Source: a virus. Taken from it: 64,000 nucleotides of DNA. Under the pieces are notes generated by a model. The model did no database searches and had not been told where the DNA came from. It worked only from the letters and a program-made list of their open reading frames with translations. This document shows positions 32,209 through 39,267 of the stretch, piece by piece (position 1 is the stretch's first letter; every line of letters begins with the position of its first letter). The position numbers and the translations under genes were made by a program. Location of the stretch: the IMG/VR virus record IMGVR_UViG_3300009078_000075, positions 1-64,000 of that record; one strand, given 5' to 3'.

Positions 32209-33138
32209 ATGGGGATTGCCTTGGTTTTTGACGTAAAGAGATTTATACAGGATTACGATATAAATAACTACCCAGAGGGGAAGAATGTAGGGAAGGGATG
32301 GATTGGAATTGAATGTCCTTTTTGTAAGGATGGAACAGTTCATGGGGGATTTAATATCAAAGAGGGTTATTTCAGTTGTTGGAAATGTGGGGGACATAAT
32401 TTATATGAATCAATAAAAGCTCTTACCGAATTAAATCATTCAGATATAATAGATATCCTTAAAAATTATAAAATAGGGGATAATGATACTGATATAAAAA
32501 TTGAACCATCAAATGAAGTAAAAAATGAATTTGTTATTATTCCCGGAAATCCTTTGTATGGCCCCTATATTCAGTATCTTATAAATAGAAATTTTGATCC
32601 CGTAAAATTAGAAAAACAATATGCATTAAAAGCGACCGGGCCAATTGGAGATTATAAATTTCGTATTGTGGCCCCTATTGTATTTAGAGGAAAAGAGGTA
32701 TCATATCAAGCTCGAAGCATTATAAATCATGAAAATGTTGCTAAATACCTTCCCTGTCCAAAAGAAAAAGAAGTGATTCATTATAAAAAAATCCTGTACA
32801 ATCTTGATAATTGTAATGGGGACAACATTATTGTAGTAGAAGGGATTACCAGTGTATGGCGGCTTGGTAATCATTCTGCTGCCACTTTTGGCATTCAATA
32901 CACAACCAAGCAAGCTTATTTATTAAGTAAATTTAAAAAAATTTTTTTGGTATTTGACAATGATCCGGAAAGAATTTCGCAGTCTACAATTCAAGCAAAA
33001 AAATTAATTTCCTGTGTACATCAATTTACTGATCATTCTGAAATTTTTTTGATCAATTTTACTGGGAAAAAGGACCCGGGTGAATTTACTGATCAAGAAG
33101 CAGCAGAATTTAAGAACGATCTTTTTAAAAATTCCTAA
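32209..33138 (+). CDS. DNA primase (CHC2-like zinc finger and TOPRIM)
   Basis: The 309-residue protein has an N-terminal zinc finger with CPFCKDG and, 18 residues on, YFSCWKCGGHN (about 42-66). The TOPRIM domain has IIVVEGITSVWRLG (catalytic Glu, about 207-220) and FLVFDNDPE (about 247-255, the DxD pair). It makes RNA primers for the fork. The start has no good ribosome site (AAATTT before ATG), so translation may be weak or coupled. The helicase gene follows after a 1-kb gap, so primase and helicase are separate proteins rather than a T7-like fusion. Confidence 0.87.
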   Translation: MGIALVFDVKRFIQDYDINNYPEGKNVGKGWIGIECPFCKDGTVHGGFNIKEGYFSCWKCGGHNLYESIKALTELNHSDIIDILKNYKIGDNDTDIKIEPSNEVKNEFVIIPGNPLYGPYIQYLINRNFDPVKLEKQYALKATGPIGDYKFRIVAPIVFRGKEVSYQARSIINHENVAKYLPCPKEKEVIHYKKILYNLDNCNGDNIIVVEGITSVWRLGNHSAATFGIQYTTKQAYLLSKFKKIFLVFDNDPERISQSTIQAKKLISCVHQFTDHSEIFLINFTGKKDPGEFTDQEAAEFKNDLFKNS

Positions 33139-33178
33139 TTATAATAAAATATAAAAAATCTTTATCTTTTTATATCTT

Positions 33179-33218
33179 GCTAAACAATAAGCTAACAATA
33201 AGCTAACAATAAGCCAGC
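33179..33218 (+). repeat. Iteron-like direct repeats
   Basis: The unit ACAATAAGCTA occurs two and a half to three times in tandem (GCTAAACAATAAG, CTAACAATAAG, CTAACAATAAGCC), with a related ACAATAAGTTAAC near 33593. They are regularly spaced by 11 bases, one helical turn, as expected for binding sites of an initiator protein. Confidence 0.6.
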
Positions 33219-33636
33219 AAATTGTTTTTTCCCTTGTTTTTTAAATTTTAGCATTTTTTTAATCAATTTGACAGGAAAAGACGATTATGAATCAAAATAC
33301 AAAAATAAGCAAATTTTAATGATTTTTATATTTTTCATATAGTTAAGGATAAAATTATAATAAATAAAATAAAATTTATTATACTTTATAAATAATAGGG
33401 CAAAAGTTATAAGTACATAGGATTTCAATAGTTTACAAAAAATTTTAATATATTAGAAATCAATAATATAGATATATTATAAAAATTTCAATGGATTTAT
33501 TTTTTACTAAAGTTGAATAAAAATGAATAAAATTTTACCCGTTTTGGATTTTTTCAATCGATTTTTTAACAAAATTAAAATGTTTAACTATTACAATAAG
33601 TTAACCTTGAATAAAGACAAGCAAAGTAAACATATC

Positions 33637-33705
33637 GGGATCACACAAAAACAATATGCTTCCGTATCCCCGTAGGGGATACGGAGCTTATTGTTTGTGT
33701 ATCCC
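33637..33705. repeat. Long imperfect inverted repeat (hairpin)
   Basis: The centre is a perfect 11-bp stem TCCGTATCCCC / GGGGATACGGA with loop GTA (33661-33685). It is flanked by ACACAAAAACAATA against TTGTTTGTGT and GGGAT against ATCCC. The whole can pair over almost 70 bases. It could be a terminator, an origin hairpin or a recombination site; no T-run follows, which argues against a simple terminator. Confidence 0.7.
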
Positions 33706-33842
33706 ATACTCGGAATGTATTTTTACAGAATATAAAAAAATGAGATTTTTTATATTCCATTGAATTGAAGAATATTTCTTTTGTAAAATATAAAAAAATA
33801 AAGATTTTTATAAAATATTAAAAATAAAAAAATTTAACTGAA

Positions 33843-33856
33843 AATACATAATAATA
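33843..33856 (+). promoter_or_regulatory. Class 2 promoter of hairpin copy B
   Basis: AATACATAATAATATC precedes the hairpin at 33863 by a few bases. It has the same core as at 16745, 33935, 49214 and 53989. Confidence 0.55.
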
Positions 33857-33862
33857 TCATGA

Positions 33863-33921
33863 GGGCAAAGGGGAACCATAAAAGGGAAGAAACCCAATCC
33901 GTTCAAGCCTCACCTTTGCCC
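33863..33921 (+). ncRNA. Conserved 59-nt hairpin element, copy B
   Basis: It begins GGGCAAAGGGGAACCA and ends AAGCCTCACCTTTGCCC, with AAGAAACCCA in the middle. The ends form a 9-bp stem. Conserved blocks match copies A and C while the linkers between them differ, the pattern expected of a structured RNA. It is followed by TTATAAATTTTGAT as in copy A. Confidence 0.65.
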
Positions 33922-33934
33922 TTATAAATTTTGA

Positions 33935-33955
33935 TGGACGTTACATAATAATAAC
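33935..33955 (+). promoter_or_regulatory. Class 2 promoter of hairpin copy C
   Basis: GGACGTTACATAATAATAAC lies immediately before the hairpin at 33957 and is almost the same as the site before copy A. It has no recognisable -35 hexamer. Confidence 0.6.
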
Positions 33956-33956
33956 A

Positions 33957-34015
33957 GGGCAAAGGGGAACCAAAAAGAAAAAGAAACCCATATGAATAAA
34001 GCCTCCTCTTTGCCC
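33957..34015 (+). ncRNA. Conserved 59-nt hairpin element, copy C
   Basis: It begins GGGCAAAGGGGAACCA and ends AAGCCTCCTCTTTGCCC; the terminal stem can reach 11 bp with one G-U pair. AAGAAACCCA is kept in the middle. It lies directly upstream of the 42-residue gene and the helicase gene, in tandem with copy B, so it could form the 5' leader of the helicase operon or a separate short RNA. Confidence 0.65.
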
Positions 34016-34037
34016 TATATTTTTAAAAAAGGAATAT

Positions 34038-34166
34038 ATGAAAGAAAAAAAAGAAAGTATTAAAAAAGTAAATGAAAGAAAAACACTCTTTGAAAAATCT
34101 GAAAAAATGAAAAAATGCATCCAGTCTATAAATGAAATTTTAAGAAAGGGTACAAATGCCAAGTAA
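34038..34166 (+). CDS. Small Lys-rich protein (42 aa)
   Basis: An open frame beginning MKEKKESIKK with AAAAAAGGAATAT before it, 42 residues, strongly basic and helical. Its end overlaps the helicase start by 11 bases, suggesting translational coupling. It may be a leader peptide or a small DNA-binding protein. Confidence 0.5.
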   Translation: MKEKKESIKKVNERKTLFEKSEKMKKCIQSINEILRKGTNAK

Positions 34167-35715
34167 CCCGATCACATGGACAAAACAAAGAATTAATGTA
34201 AACATAGAAAAACTTATTCTCACGGGTATCATCGTATCCGACGAATTTACAAAAGAAATATTCAAAATAATAAATCGTGATAACTTAAAGATATTCAATT
34301 TGCCTTATTTTAAGCTAATTGTGCCCTGGTGCATGGAGTATTATAATAAGTTCCATAAATGTCCCGGGAGAACAATACAAGATTTATTTATTGAAAATTT
34401 TCGATCCCTAAGTGATGAAGATTCCGTTTTTATAAAAGAATTTTTGTCAAACCTTTCCGATCAATACGATTCCGAAGCAAATTCTTTTGATGTTAATTAT
34501 GTACTTGAAAAAGCAAAAAAATATATAAAACTTCAGTCTTATTCATTTTATGGAGAAAAAATATATAAGACTTCATTATCAGGGAATGTAGATGAATGTG
34601 ATTTGATACGTGAAGATTTTAATAAAATGACAATAACAGGTTCCGGAAGTGGAGATATATTAGATAAGTTTGCTAAATCGATTGGTGATTTTCTTCAGAT
34701 GGATATTGAAACAAATCGGTTTTTTCTTAAACCTTTTTTATATCGGGGTGCCCTCATATTAGTACATGGAAAAAGAGGTGCTGGAAAATCATTTTTTAGT
34801 CAATCGATTGCTTTAAGTATTTCAACCGAATTGAAAAATAACAAGGATATTGATTTTGGATCATGGGAAGTATGGAATAAGGCAAAAGTGTTATATGTTA
34901 ATGGGGATGATCCACCGGGGGAAATTTTGTATAGGTTAAAAAAACTTACTCATCGATTTGATTTGACACATGAAAAGAATGCTCTTTTTGAAATTTTGTC
35001 GGTTTTACAATTAAACCAAGAAACACAGACCACTTTTAATTTATATCATAGACCGGATCGTGAAATACTTACTGATTATGTTAGAAAAAATCATGTTGAT
35101 GTTTTGATTCTTGACAACTTGAGTACATTATCTTATGGGGCAGATGATAAAGAGGCAACAAGTTGGGCCCCGGTAAATTTGTGGTTAGTGCAGTTACGGC
35201 AATTTGGTATTTCCGTTATCGTAATTGATCATGAGGGAAAGGACTCGAGTAAGGGGGCACGGGGAACATCGGCAAAATCTGATAGCATGGATGCTGTAAT
35301 AAGTGTTTCAGCAATGAATAATGAAGATGATGAGAATCAAAGCGATTGTTTTTGTGAGATTCGTTTTCAAAAAAGACCAAGAACACAAATTGAAAAAGTT
35401 GATTTAAGTCCTTTTCTTTTTAATATGAAACGGATTGATGAAGAGGAAAATTTAGTGTGGGAAGTACAAAAAAATAAAAGAATCCCAATTGAAAAAAAGG
35501 ATTCTGTATCAAATATAACCATAAAAACCATGGTTCTTGAAGGGTATAATAATAAAGATATTATAAAGGAATGTAATTTAAAAGGGGACTGGGCAATTCA
35601 GAATGTAAAAAAAGATTTAAAAAACAGAGGATACATTGAAGATAATCGATATGGTAAAATTACTGAATCAGGGAAAGAATACCTTGAAAAATTAAAGAAA
35701 TCAGGGATGGAATGA
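34156..35715 (+). CDS. Replicative DNA helicase, DnaB/RepA-type
   Basis: The 519-residue protein has a DnaB-like N-terminal helical domain (about 10-100: VNIEKLILTGIIVSDE, then YFKLIVPWCMEYY). A RecA-fold ATPase follows: LILVHGKRGAGKSFFSQ (Walker A, about 201-217), KVLYVNGDDPPGEILYRL, DVLILDNLSTLSYG (Walker B) and SVIVIDHEGKDSSKGARGTSAKSDSMDAV, typical of RepA/AAA_25 hexameric helicases. The end is a winged-helix-like segment (residues 440-510). It should unwind the fork together with the nearby primase. It overlaps the next gene by ATGA. Confidence 0.85.
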   Translation: MPSNPITWTKQRINVNIEKLILTGIIVSDEFTKEIFKIINRDNLKIFNLPYFKLIVPWCMEYYNKFHKCPGRTIQDLFIENFRSLSDEDSVFIKEFLSNLSDQYDSEANSFDVNYVLEKAKKYIKLQSYSFYGEKIYKTSLSGNVDECDLIREDFNKMTITGSGSGDILDKFAKSIGDFLQMDIETNRFFLKPFLYRGALILVHGKRGAGKSFFSQSIALSISTELKNNKDIDFGSWEVWNKAKVLYVNGDDPPGEILYRLKKLTHRFDLTHEKNALFEILSVLQLNQETQTTFNLYHRPDREILTDYVRKNHVDVLILDNLSTLSYGADDKEATSWAPVNLWLVQLRQFGISVIVIDHEGKDSSKGARGTSAKSDSMDAVISVSAMNNEDDENQSDCFCEIRFQKRPRTQIEKVDLSPFLFNMKRIDEEENLVWEVQKNKRIPIEKKDSVSNITIKTMVLEGYNNKDIIKECNLKGDWAIQNVKKDLKNRGYIEDNRYGKITESGKEYLEKLKKSGME

Positions 35716-35897
35716 AAATTTATACTGTTATAAGTGGGAAAAATGATTTGGATGCTCTTGTTCCCTTTGATGAGACACAGGATCAAGAGGTTTATATTTT
35801 AGTGAGTTTTCTTAATTTTACTGGAGGAAAAAAAATGGTAAAAGAATTGCATGATCATTATAATAAATTGTTGAAACAAATTACAGAGGAAAAATAA
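35712..35897 (+). CDS. Small hypothetical protein (61 aa)
   Basis: The protein begins MKIYTVISGKNDLDALVPFDETQDQ and has one alpha/beta unit. It starts at the ATGA overlapping the helicase stop. Function unknown. Confidence 0.55.
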   Translation: MKIYTVISGKNDLDALVPFDETQDQEVYILVSFLNFTGGKKMVKELHDHYNKLLKQITEEK

Positions 35898-35898
35898 A

Positions 35899-35973
35899 AT
35901 GTGCCCTTATTGTAGTGTTTTTTTATTGTTCGGATTTATTTTAGGATTACTTGTTTATCATCTTTTTTTTTAA
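35899..35973 (+). CDS. Tiny membrane peptide (24 aa)
   Basis: MCPYCSVFLLFGFILGLLV... is a single hydrophobic helix starting after AGAGGAAAAATAAA. It ends just before the ribosome site of the HNH-QueD gene. It may be a real micro-protein or a spacer; only the ribosome site and helix support it. Confidence 0.35.
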   Translation: MCPYCSVFLLFGFILGLLVYHLFF

Positions 35974-35985
35974 GGAGAAATAAAT

Positions 35986-36924
35986 ATGATTTGTAAAGAA
36001 TGTGGAATTAATTTTTCTATAATAACCCATACTCATTTAAAAAAACATAATCTTACAATAAATGAATATAAAAATAAATATAATATAGTTTCTTTGGTTG
36101 ATCCATGTTTTGGACAAAAAATGAGTATGAAGTTAAAGGGGAAAATTAATATAGGAGAAAAAAATGCAAGTAAACGAAAAGAAGTAAGATCAAAAATTTC
36201 TGAATCTGTTAAAAATAGATGGGAAGAAGGAAAGTATAAAAATCGTATAAATGGGATGTTAGGAAAACTCGGAGAATTGTCTCCTAATTTTAAGATTGAA
36301 AAAAGAACTCCTTTGTTTTTGGCAGAACACAATTATGTAAAATTTTTGTCTCAATTTCAAGATACACATGTTTGTAGTTTGTGTAAAAGTTCCGATAAAA
36401 AAATTAATATACATCATATTGATGAAGATCATTCTAATTTTCTTCCTTCTAATTTAGAACCTTTATGTGTTCCGTGTCATTCTCAATATCATTATAAATT
36501 TGCAAAGGGACCTTTTATGAGAATTGGTAAATTTTTTTCTTTTGCTGGTGCTCATTTTTTACCTGATTATGATGGTATTTGTAATCATCTTCATGGGCAT
36601 GAATGGAAATTAGAAGTGTTTGTAAAAAAAAGAGTTAATTATAAGACTGGAATGGTTTTAGATTTTACTATTTTAAAAAAAATAGTAGATAATTTTATTA
36701 TTTCAAAATTAGATCATTGTTTTTTAAATGATATTATATCTAATCCAACTGCGGAAAATATATTAATTTGGATATGGGAAAAATTAATGTTTGATGGTTT
36801 ATTAAAAGGAATAGATGAAATAAATTTATGGGAAACAGAAAAAAGTAAAATTTCTCTCAGTAGTAAAGAAATGCTATCTATTTTTTCAAATAATATTGAA
36901 GAATATATTTTGGGGGAAATATGA
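35986..36924 (+). CDS. queD: HNH homing-endonuclease-like domain fused to QueD
   Basis: The 312-residue fusion has residues 1-177 as a homing-type HNH protein: an N-terminal zinc-like CKECGINF...THLKKH, a NUMOD3-like SESVKNRWEEGKYK, then CSLCKSS, IHHIDEDHSNFLPSNLEPLC and CHSQYH (HNH core). Residues 178-312 are a complete QueD (6-carboxytetrahydropterin synthase): FSFAGAHFL, CNHLHGHEW (catalytic Cys and zinc His), LDHCFLN, PTAENILIWIWE and LWETEKS. QueD makes the pterin precursor of preQ0. An internal ATG at 36517, 6 bases after AAGGGA, would give QueD alone. The gene overlaps queE by ATGATG. Confidence 0.9.
   Translation: MICKECGINFSIITHTHLKKHNLTINEYKNKYNIVSLVDPCFGQKMSMKLKGKINIGEKNASKRKEVRSKISESVKNRWEEGKYKNRINGMLGKLGELSPNFKIEKRTPLFLAEHNYVKFLSQFQDTHVCSLCKSSDKKINIHHIDEDHSNFLPSNLEPLCVPCHSQYHYKFAKGPFMRIGKFFSFAGAHFLPDYDGICNHLHGHEWKLEVFVKKRVNYKTGMVLDFTILKKIVDNFIISKLDHCFLNDIISNPTAENILIWIWEKLMFDGLLKGIDEINLWETEKSKISLSSKEMLSIFSNNIEEYILGEI
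36517..36924 (+). CDS. queD: Possible internally started stand-alone QueD
   Basis: The frame from Met178 of the fusion is an exact-length QueD (135 residues), and AAAGGGA sits 6 bases before the ATG. Both long and short products may be made. Listed separately because the short form is the one that matches free QueD enzymes. Overlaps the entry above. Confidence 0.5.
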   Translation: MRIGKFFSFAGAHFLPDYDGICNHLHGHEWKLEVFVKKRVNYKTGMVLDFTILKKIVDNFIISKLDHCFLNDIISNPTAENILIWIWEKLMFDGLLKGIDEINLWETEKSKISLSSKEMLSIFSNNIEEYILGEI

Positions 36925-37592
36925 TGATAAAAGTAAATGAAATATTTTTATCAATTGATGGTGAAGTAAATGCCTTTGGTCAGGGGGGATTTTCTACATT
37001 TATTCGTTTTTCTGGTTGTAATTGTAAATGTAATTATTGTGATACTCAGTATCATAATACTGGTACTTATTATTCAATTGCACAAATTATGGATAAAGTA
37101 AGGGAAATCGGATGTAATAAAATAACAATCACAGGGGGGGAACCTTTGCTTCAATCAGAAAGTATACCCTTGATTGAAGCATTAGTATTTAGTCATCATA
37201 GTGTTTCCGTTGAAACAAATGGATCAATTGAAGTTCCTTTTATAATGGGATCATTTTATTTGTCATTTGTGGTGGATTATAAATTACCATCATCCGGAAT
37301 GATGGATCGAATGAAACCGATAAAAATGTTTCAAAAATTAGGACCCCTTGATTTTGTAAAATTTGTTATTCAAAATGATGAAGACTTTTTATGTGCTTGC
37401 CGTATTGCAAAAGAGGTGAGAAGTGTAAATTATGGGACATCAATTGCTTTTAGTCCTGTATTTTTAAAACAAGATGATGGTCGTTTTATTCAATCGTATC
37501 CCTTATATGATAAAATGATTGAAGCAAAACTATTTGAAATTCCAAAAATGTTTCTTAATTATCAAATTCATAAAATAATAGGATTAAAGTAA
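36921..37592 (+). CDS. queE: QueE, 7-carboxy-7-deazaguanine synthase (radical SAM)
   Basis: The 223-residue protein has the QueE form of radical SAM cluster, GCNCKCNYCDTQYH (CxxxCxxC). It also has IFLSIDGEVNAFGQGGFSTFIRFSG before it and KITITGGEPLLQ (SAM-binding GGE) after it. It converts carboxytetrahydropterin to CDG, the second step of preQ0 synthesis. It starts within the stop of the HNH-QueD gene and is followed 12 bases later by queC. Length and motif order are full. Confidence 0.95.
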   Translation: MMIKVNEIFLSIDGEVNAFGQGGFSTFIRFSGCNCKCNYCDTQYHNTGTYYSIAQIMDKVREIGCNKITITGGEPLLQSESIPLIEALVFSHHSVSVETNGSIEVPFIMGSFYLSFVVDYKLPSSGMMDRMKPIKMFQKLGPLDFVKFVIQNDEDFLCACRIAKEVRSVNYGTSIAFSPVFLKQDDGRFIQSYPLYDKMIEAKLFEIPKMFLNYQIHKIIGLK

Positions 37593-37604
37593 AGGAGAAA
37601 AATC

Positions 37605-38285
37605 ATGAAATTAGATAATGATAATTGTCTTGTTCTTTTATCTGGGGGACAAGATTCTACTACTTGTCTTTTTTGGGCATTAAATAATTTTAATGAAGTA
37701 AATGCTCTGTTTATTAATTATAAACAAAGGCATCGAATAGAAGAGGAATCAGCTTTTAAAATTGCAAATCTTGCTGGTGTTCCCATTGGATTGATATGTA
37801 CTGATATTATAGCAGATATTGGGGATTCTGCCCTTGTTATGACGGGAGATATTTTAAGTAAACATAGATCCGGGGATTTACCGGCTTCTTTTGTACCAGG
37901 AAGAAATATTTTATTTTTGACAATAGCTGCTATGTATGCTTATAAATTAGGAATACATAATATTGTGGCAGGGGTTTGTGAAACTGATTATTCAGGATAT
38001 CCCGATTGTAGACAAAAAACGATTGATTCTGTTCAAAATACCCTTAATTTGGGAATGGAATATGATTTTGTTATACATACCCCTTTGATGTATAAAACTA
38101 AATGTGAAACTGTTATAATGGCTTCTTTATTGTCCGGGTGTTGGGATGCCCTTGCATGGAGTCATACATGTTATGAGGGAAAAATTCCACCTTGTGGTAA
38201 ATGCCCTTCATGTGTGTTGAGGGCACGTGGATTTGAAGAAGCCGGATATGAAGATCCTTTAATAAAAAGACTGGGGATTAAGTAA
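37605..38285 (+). CDS. queC: QueC, preQ0 synthase
   Basis: The 226-residue protein has LLSGGQDSTTCLFWAL (PP-loop ATPase), a central FVPGRNILFLTIAAMYAYKLG, and the zinc site CYEGKIPPCGKCPSCVLRARGF, all as in QueC. It amidates and dehydrates CDG to preQ0 using ATP and ammonia. Its stop overlaps the next gene by one base (TAATG), so it is translated with it. preQ0 is the direct substrate of DpdA-type enzymes. Confidence 0.95.
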   Translation: MKLDNDNCLVLLSGGQDSTTCLFWALNNFNEVNALFINYKQRHRIEEESAFKIANLAGVPIGLICTDIIADIGDSALVMTGDILSKHRSGDLPASFVPGRNILFLTIAAMYAYKLGIHNIVAGVCETDYSGYPDCRQKTIDSVQNTLNLGMEYDFVIHTPLMYKTKCETVIMASLLSGCWDALAWSHTCYEGKIPPCGKCPSCVLRARGFEEAGYEDPLIKRLGIK

Positions 38286-39187
38286 TGAATAAATTATTTT
38301 ATACTTGGAGAGATTTTCAAAAAGATGTTAATTTATTAGTTGAGACGTGTACAAGATATTCAGCAATATATGGGGTTCCCAGAGGGGGAATTCCCTTGGC
38401 CGTTGCTTTGTCTCAAAGAACCGGAATTCCTATTATTGAAGATAAAGAACAAGTAATACATGATAATACAGTATTAGTGGTTGATGATATAGTAGATTCA
38501 GGAAAAACAAGGAATAAATTTTTAAAAAATAATTTTATTGCAATTCATGGTCGATGTAAATGGGAAGACACATTGACTATAAATTGTTTAAATTATTCGG
38601 ATGATTGGATTGTTTATCCTTGGGAGGTTGATACTGAAAATACAGGTCCTACAGATTCAGTAACCCGATTGATTGAATTTATAGGGGAAGATCCAAATAG
38701 GGAAGGCATTATTGATACCCCAAAGAGAGTTATTAAATCATATGAAGAAATATTTAAGGGGTATATACAAGAACCTTCTCAAATATTTACTACTTTTGAT
38801 TCAGAGGGATATGATTCCCTTGTAATGCTTAAAAATATAGAAATATATTCTATGTGTGAGCATCATATGCTTCCTTTTTTTGGAAAAGCCCATATAGCGT
38901 ATATTCCAGATGGAAAAATAATCGGGATATCTAAATTAGCAAGACTTGCAGAAATTTATTCACGGAGAATGCAAATTCAAGAAAGAATAGGGGAACAAAT
39001 TACCTCTGATTTAATGAAATATCTTAAACCAAAGGGGGCAGCATGTATTATTGAGGCTTCCCATTTATGTATGAGGATGAGAGGGGTAAGTAAGCAAAAT
39101 TCTACAATGATGACCAGTTCTTTAAAAGGTGTTTTCCTTGAAAATATTTCTGCTCGACAAGAGCTTATGGAATTGATAAAAGATTAA
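38285..39187 (+). CDS. folE: Phosphoribosyltransferase-FolE (GTP cyclohydrolase I) fusion
   Basis: Residues 1-125 form a phosphoribosyltransferase domain: RYSAIYGVPRGGIPLAVAL and VLVVDDIVDSGKTRNKF (PRPP motif). Residues 126-300 form GTP cyclohydrolase I: DPNREGIIDTPKRV, SMCEHHMLPFFGKAHIAYIP (zinc Cys/His), SKLARLAEIYSRRMQIQERI and SHLCMRMRGVSKQ. FolE makes dihydroneopterin triphosphate from GTP, the first step for QueD. The PRTase could recycle purine bases or deazapurine to nucleotides, but its ligand is unknown. This fusion is unusual. The last gene of the que operon. Confidence 0.92.
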   Translation: MNKLFYTWRDFQKDVNLLVETCTRYSAIYGVPRGGIPLAVALSQRTGIPIIEDKEQVIHDNTVLVVDDIVDSGKTRNKFLKNNFIAIHGRCKWEDTLTINCLNYSDDWIVYPWEVDTENTGPTDSVTRLIEFIGEDPNREGIIDTPKRVIKSYEEIFKGYIQEPSQIFTTFDSEGYDSLVMLKNIEIYSMCEHHMLPFFGKAHIAYIPDGKIIGISKLARLAEIYSRRMQIQERIGEQITSDLMKYLKPKGAACIIEASHLCMRMRGVSKQNSTMMTSSLKGVFLENISARQELMELIKD

Positions 39188-39207
39188 TTTTGTAAAATTT
39201 TGTTTAT

Positions 39208-39226
39208 AAATACATAATATATATAC
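39208..39226 (+). promoter_or_regulatory. Class 2 promoter motif
   Basis: AATACATAATATATATACAG lies after folE and 42 bases before the next gene, whose leader contains AACAGTAACCC and AAGGAGATCC. The core matches the other class 2 sites. Confidence 0.55.
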
Positions 39227-39267
39227 AGAAAGTTTAAACAGTAACCCTTATAAAAGGAGATCCGAAA

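Larger units (their letters stand above)
33139..34037. other. Gene-free region, candidate replication origin
   Basis: Almost 0.9 kb without a supportable gene. In order: three 11-base direct repeats (33179-33218), a very AT-rich 400-base stretch, a 69-base inverted repeat (33637-33705), then class 2 promoter plus hairpin twice (33843-34015). It lies between the primase and replicative helicase genes. Iterons, an easily melted stretch and a strong hairpin are the ingredients of a phage origin; origin function is inferred. Confidence 0.5.

Noticed and set aside
33863-34015. Resemblance of the GGGCAAA...AAAGCCTC hairpin to the cyclic-di-GMP-I riboswitch
   Set aside because: Only short strings agree (GGGCAAA, AAAGCCUC). 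The terminal pairing GGGCAAAG/CTTTGCCC and the lack of the two-helix junction do not fit that riboswitch.
35900-37000. A preQ1 or preQ0-sensing riboswitch before the que genes
   Set aside because: The gaps before queD, queE, queC and folE are only 0-61 bases and show no preQ1-type hairpin or pseudoknot pattern.
10189-39187. Synthesis of preQ1 or archaeosine-type bases in DNA
   Set aside because: No QueF-, ArcS- or amidotransferase-like gene was seen in the window; they could lie outside, so only preQ0 is claimed.
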